Position numbers and translations under genes: made by a program
In this document: positions 62,947 to 64,000 of the stretch, one piece after another
Position numbering within the stretch: the first letter of the stretch is position 1
Layout: every line of letters starts with the position of its first letter
Notes under the pieces: generated by a model
The model's input: only the letters and a program-made list of their open reading frames with translations
What the model was told of the DNA's origin: nothing
Databases searched by the model: none
Source of the DNA: Pythium myriotylum
Lineage: Eukaryota; Oomycota; Peronosporomycetes; Pythiales; Pythiaceae
Direction of reading: 5' to 3'
Length of the DNA stretch: 64,000 nucleotides
Assembly (NCBI GenBank): GCA_023091665.1
Contig: JALJCQ010000026.1
Coordinates: 558,001 to 622,000 of the forward strand

Positions 62947-64000
62947 CTAATTCCATCGCACGGACCAGAAGCCGTAGCCGACGCCTGCGATGAGCAGGCC
63001 AGCGAACAGAGCCGGCGCTAGTATAGAATCCAAGAACACGTCGAGCAAGATGTAGCCAAGCACAACAGCCGGGATGGTGGAGAAGAGCATGATTCCCACA
63101 ATGCCCCAGGGAACTTTGGTCGGGCGTGGGATGTAGGGCAGCGTCATGCGCAGCCGCATGGCCGTGACGATGATCATGAACTGCACGATCGAACCGAACG
63201 CATTGCTGAGTGAGAGCAGGTCTTTGAATTCCAGACCGGCAAGCAACGCCGCAAGTACTGTCGTCAGCACAATTCCGTATGTTGGCGCCTCGAAGCGCTC
63301 GCTACGGCGTGCGAGTGCGATCGGCAGCAGGCGGTTTGCCGCCATTCCACTGAGCATGAATCCTTTGATGAAAATACCCGAAGCGAATTGTCCGATGGAC
63401 GCCGTGACCGAGCCGATGAGGATAAAGGTCTTGAGAAAATTTCCGCCGACCGCAAATGCCATGGTCGGGTAGGCGTTGCGTGCGAAGTCGAGCCATGAGA
63501 GGTCGTCCGCGAGGATCGATGCCGGCAGCGGAATCAAGTACGTCGCGACCATGAGCAGCAAGGTGAAAAAAATTGCGCGAGGGTATGTACGCGCCGGGTT
63601 GAGAACCTCACCGCCAAAGACGGAGGCCATGTAGATGCCGTCAAACTTGAAGTAGAGTGTGTTGACTAGAGTGTCCATGTCAATCTTCACGTCGCCGCTC
63701 GAGATGACGTCTCGAGTCTCGGGGTCGTATGTGTCATTTGAGTGCCTCACCTCGAAAAGGTCGTCAAAGTCCCGCGCGGTCGTGTAGGCCCACACCGTGT
63801 ACGTTAAAAACGTAATGACGACGATGCTTACCAGCAGCATGCTCAGGCGACTCATCGGGATCGTTCCAAAAAGCGGTGGGAGGCCCAACGCGAGCGCGAT
63901 AGCAGCCTTCACGAAGTACTCGGTGACGTCGTTACTGATGTCCGCGTGGCCGTAGTAGTCCAGGAAGAGCTTGAGGATCGATGTTGGGAGGATGGCGCTC
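62947..64000 (-). CDS. Amino-acid/polyamine transporter, APC superfamily, 2 (partial, 5' end outside window)
   Basis: The frame is open to the window edge: 350 codons with a normal 3' stop. Upstream of the GTG at 63912 it reads on through LFLDYYGHADISNDVTEYF, so the true start is beyond 64000 and about 160 N-terminal residues are missing. A paralogue of transporter 1: YFKFDGIYMASVFGGEVLNPARTYPRAI matches its TM6 region but has YFKFDG for FWNYDG, and LPYIPRPTKVPWGIV matches its late segment. At least seven membrane segments are visible. The changed TM6 residues may alter substrate choice. Confidence 0.88.
   Translation of the reverse strand, partial: SAILPTSILKLFLDYYGHADISNDVTEYFVKAAIALALGLPPLFGTIPMSRLSMLLVSIVVITFLTYTVWAYTTARDFDDLFEVRHSNDTYDPETRDVISSGDVKIDMDTLVNTLYFKFDGIYMASVFGGEVLNPARTYPRAIFFTLLLMVATYLIPLPASILADDLSWLDFARNAYPTMAFAVGGNFLKTFILIGSVTASIGQFASGIFIKGFMLSGMAANRLLPIALARRSERFEAPTYGIVLTTVLAALLAGLEFKDLLSLSNAFGSIVQFMIIVTAMRLRMTLPYIPRPTKVPWGIVGIMLFSTIPAVVLGYILLDVFLDSILAPALFAGLLIAGVGYGFWSVRWN

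Noticed and set aside
1..64000. tRNA, rRNA and CRISPR arrays
   Set aside because: None seen; only a PBS complementary to initiator tRNA-Met was found.

Overview
The window looks like nuclear DNA of a plant-associated oomycete, most likely Phytophthora or a close relative. Supporting evidence: compact genes with single 60-79 nt GT-AG introns; a large tandem family of START-like plus FYVE-like zinc-finger proteins; secreted family-4 polysaccharide lyases; bZIP proteins with long C-terminal domains; and nested Ty1/Copia, Crypton-like and Mutator-like elements. No rRNA, tRNA or CRISPR was seen. Identifications come from reading motifs; no database search was run.

Region 1-17.7 kb is a nest of transposable elements. 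Remnants of a Mutator-like transposase (928-1780), an OTU-type cysteine protease (1965-2430), a CCHC zinc-knuckle gag-like ORF (2424-3842) and a cysteine-rich ORF (9990-10859) all lie on the minus strand. Two Copia elements, also on minus, are inserted among them. Copia-1 (4076-9312) has 261-bp LTRs and target duplication GACAA, and is decayed, with most of its RNase H deleted. Copia-2 (12106-17202) has 378-bp LTRs that read as identical and target duplication CATTG. It splits a Crypton-like tyrosine recombinase gene (10992-12100 and 17208-17698). Copia-2 has one long reading frame broken only by two TAG codons. Its LTR carries four TTCNNGAA heat-shock-element motifs and one TGACGTCA site.

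Region 18-22.1 kb holds two tandem secreted rhamnogalacturonan-lyase-like genes (PL4). Their 5' halves are diverged paralogues, but about 667 bp of the 3' half is virtually identical, and the second gene ends in an unrelated tail.

Region 22.7-56 kb holds 14 START/FYVE-like genes, here named SF1-SF14. SF1-SF12 run head-to-tail on minus, SF13 is on plus and SF14 on minus. SF1-SF13 share one phase-0 intron placed exactly between zinc-ligand pairs 2 and 3 of the finger. The fingers keep eight cysteines with FYVE-like spacing but lack the R(R/K)HHCR patch that binds PI3P in classical FYVE domains. A three-exon TMEM19/DUF92-type membrane protein gene (51011-52008) sits between SF12 and SF13.

Region 57.4-64 kb has two tandem bZIP proteins with a shared long C-terminal, possibly START-like, domain, then two minus-strand APC-family amino-acid transporter genes (the second cut by the window edge). 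The gap between the transporters contains two strong inverted repeats.
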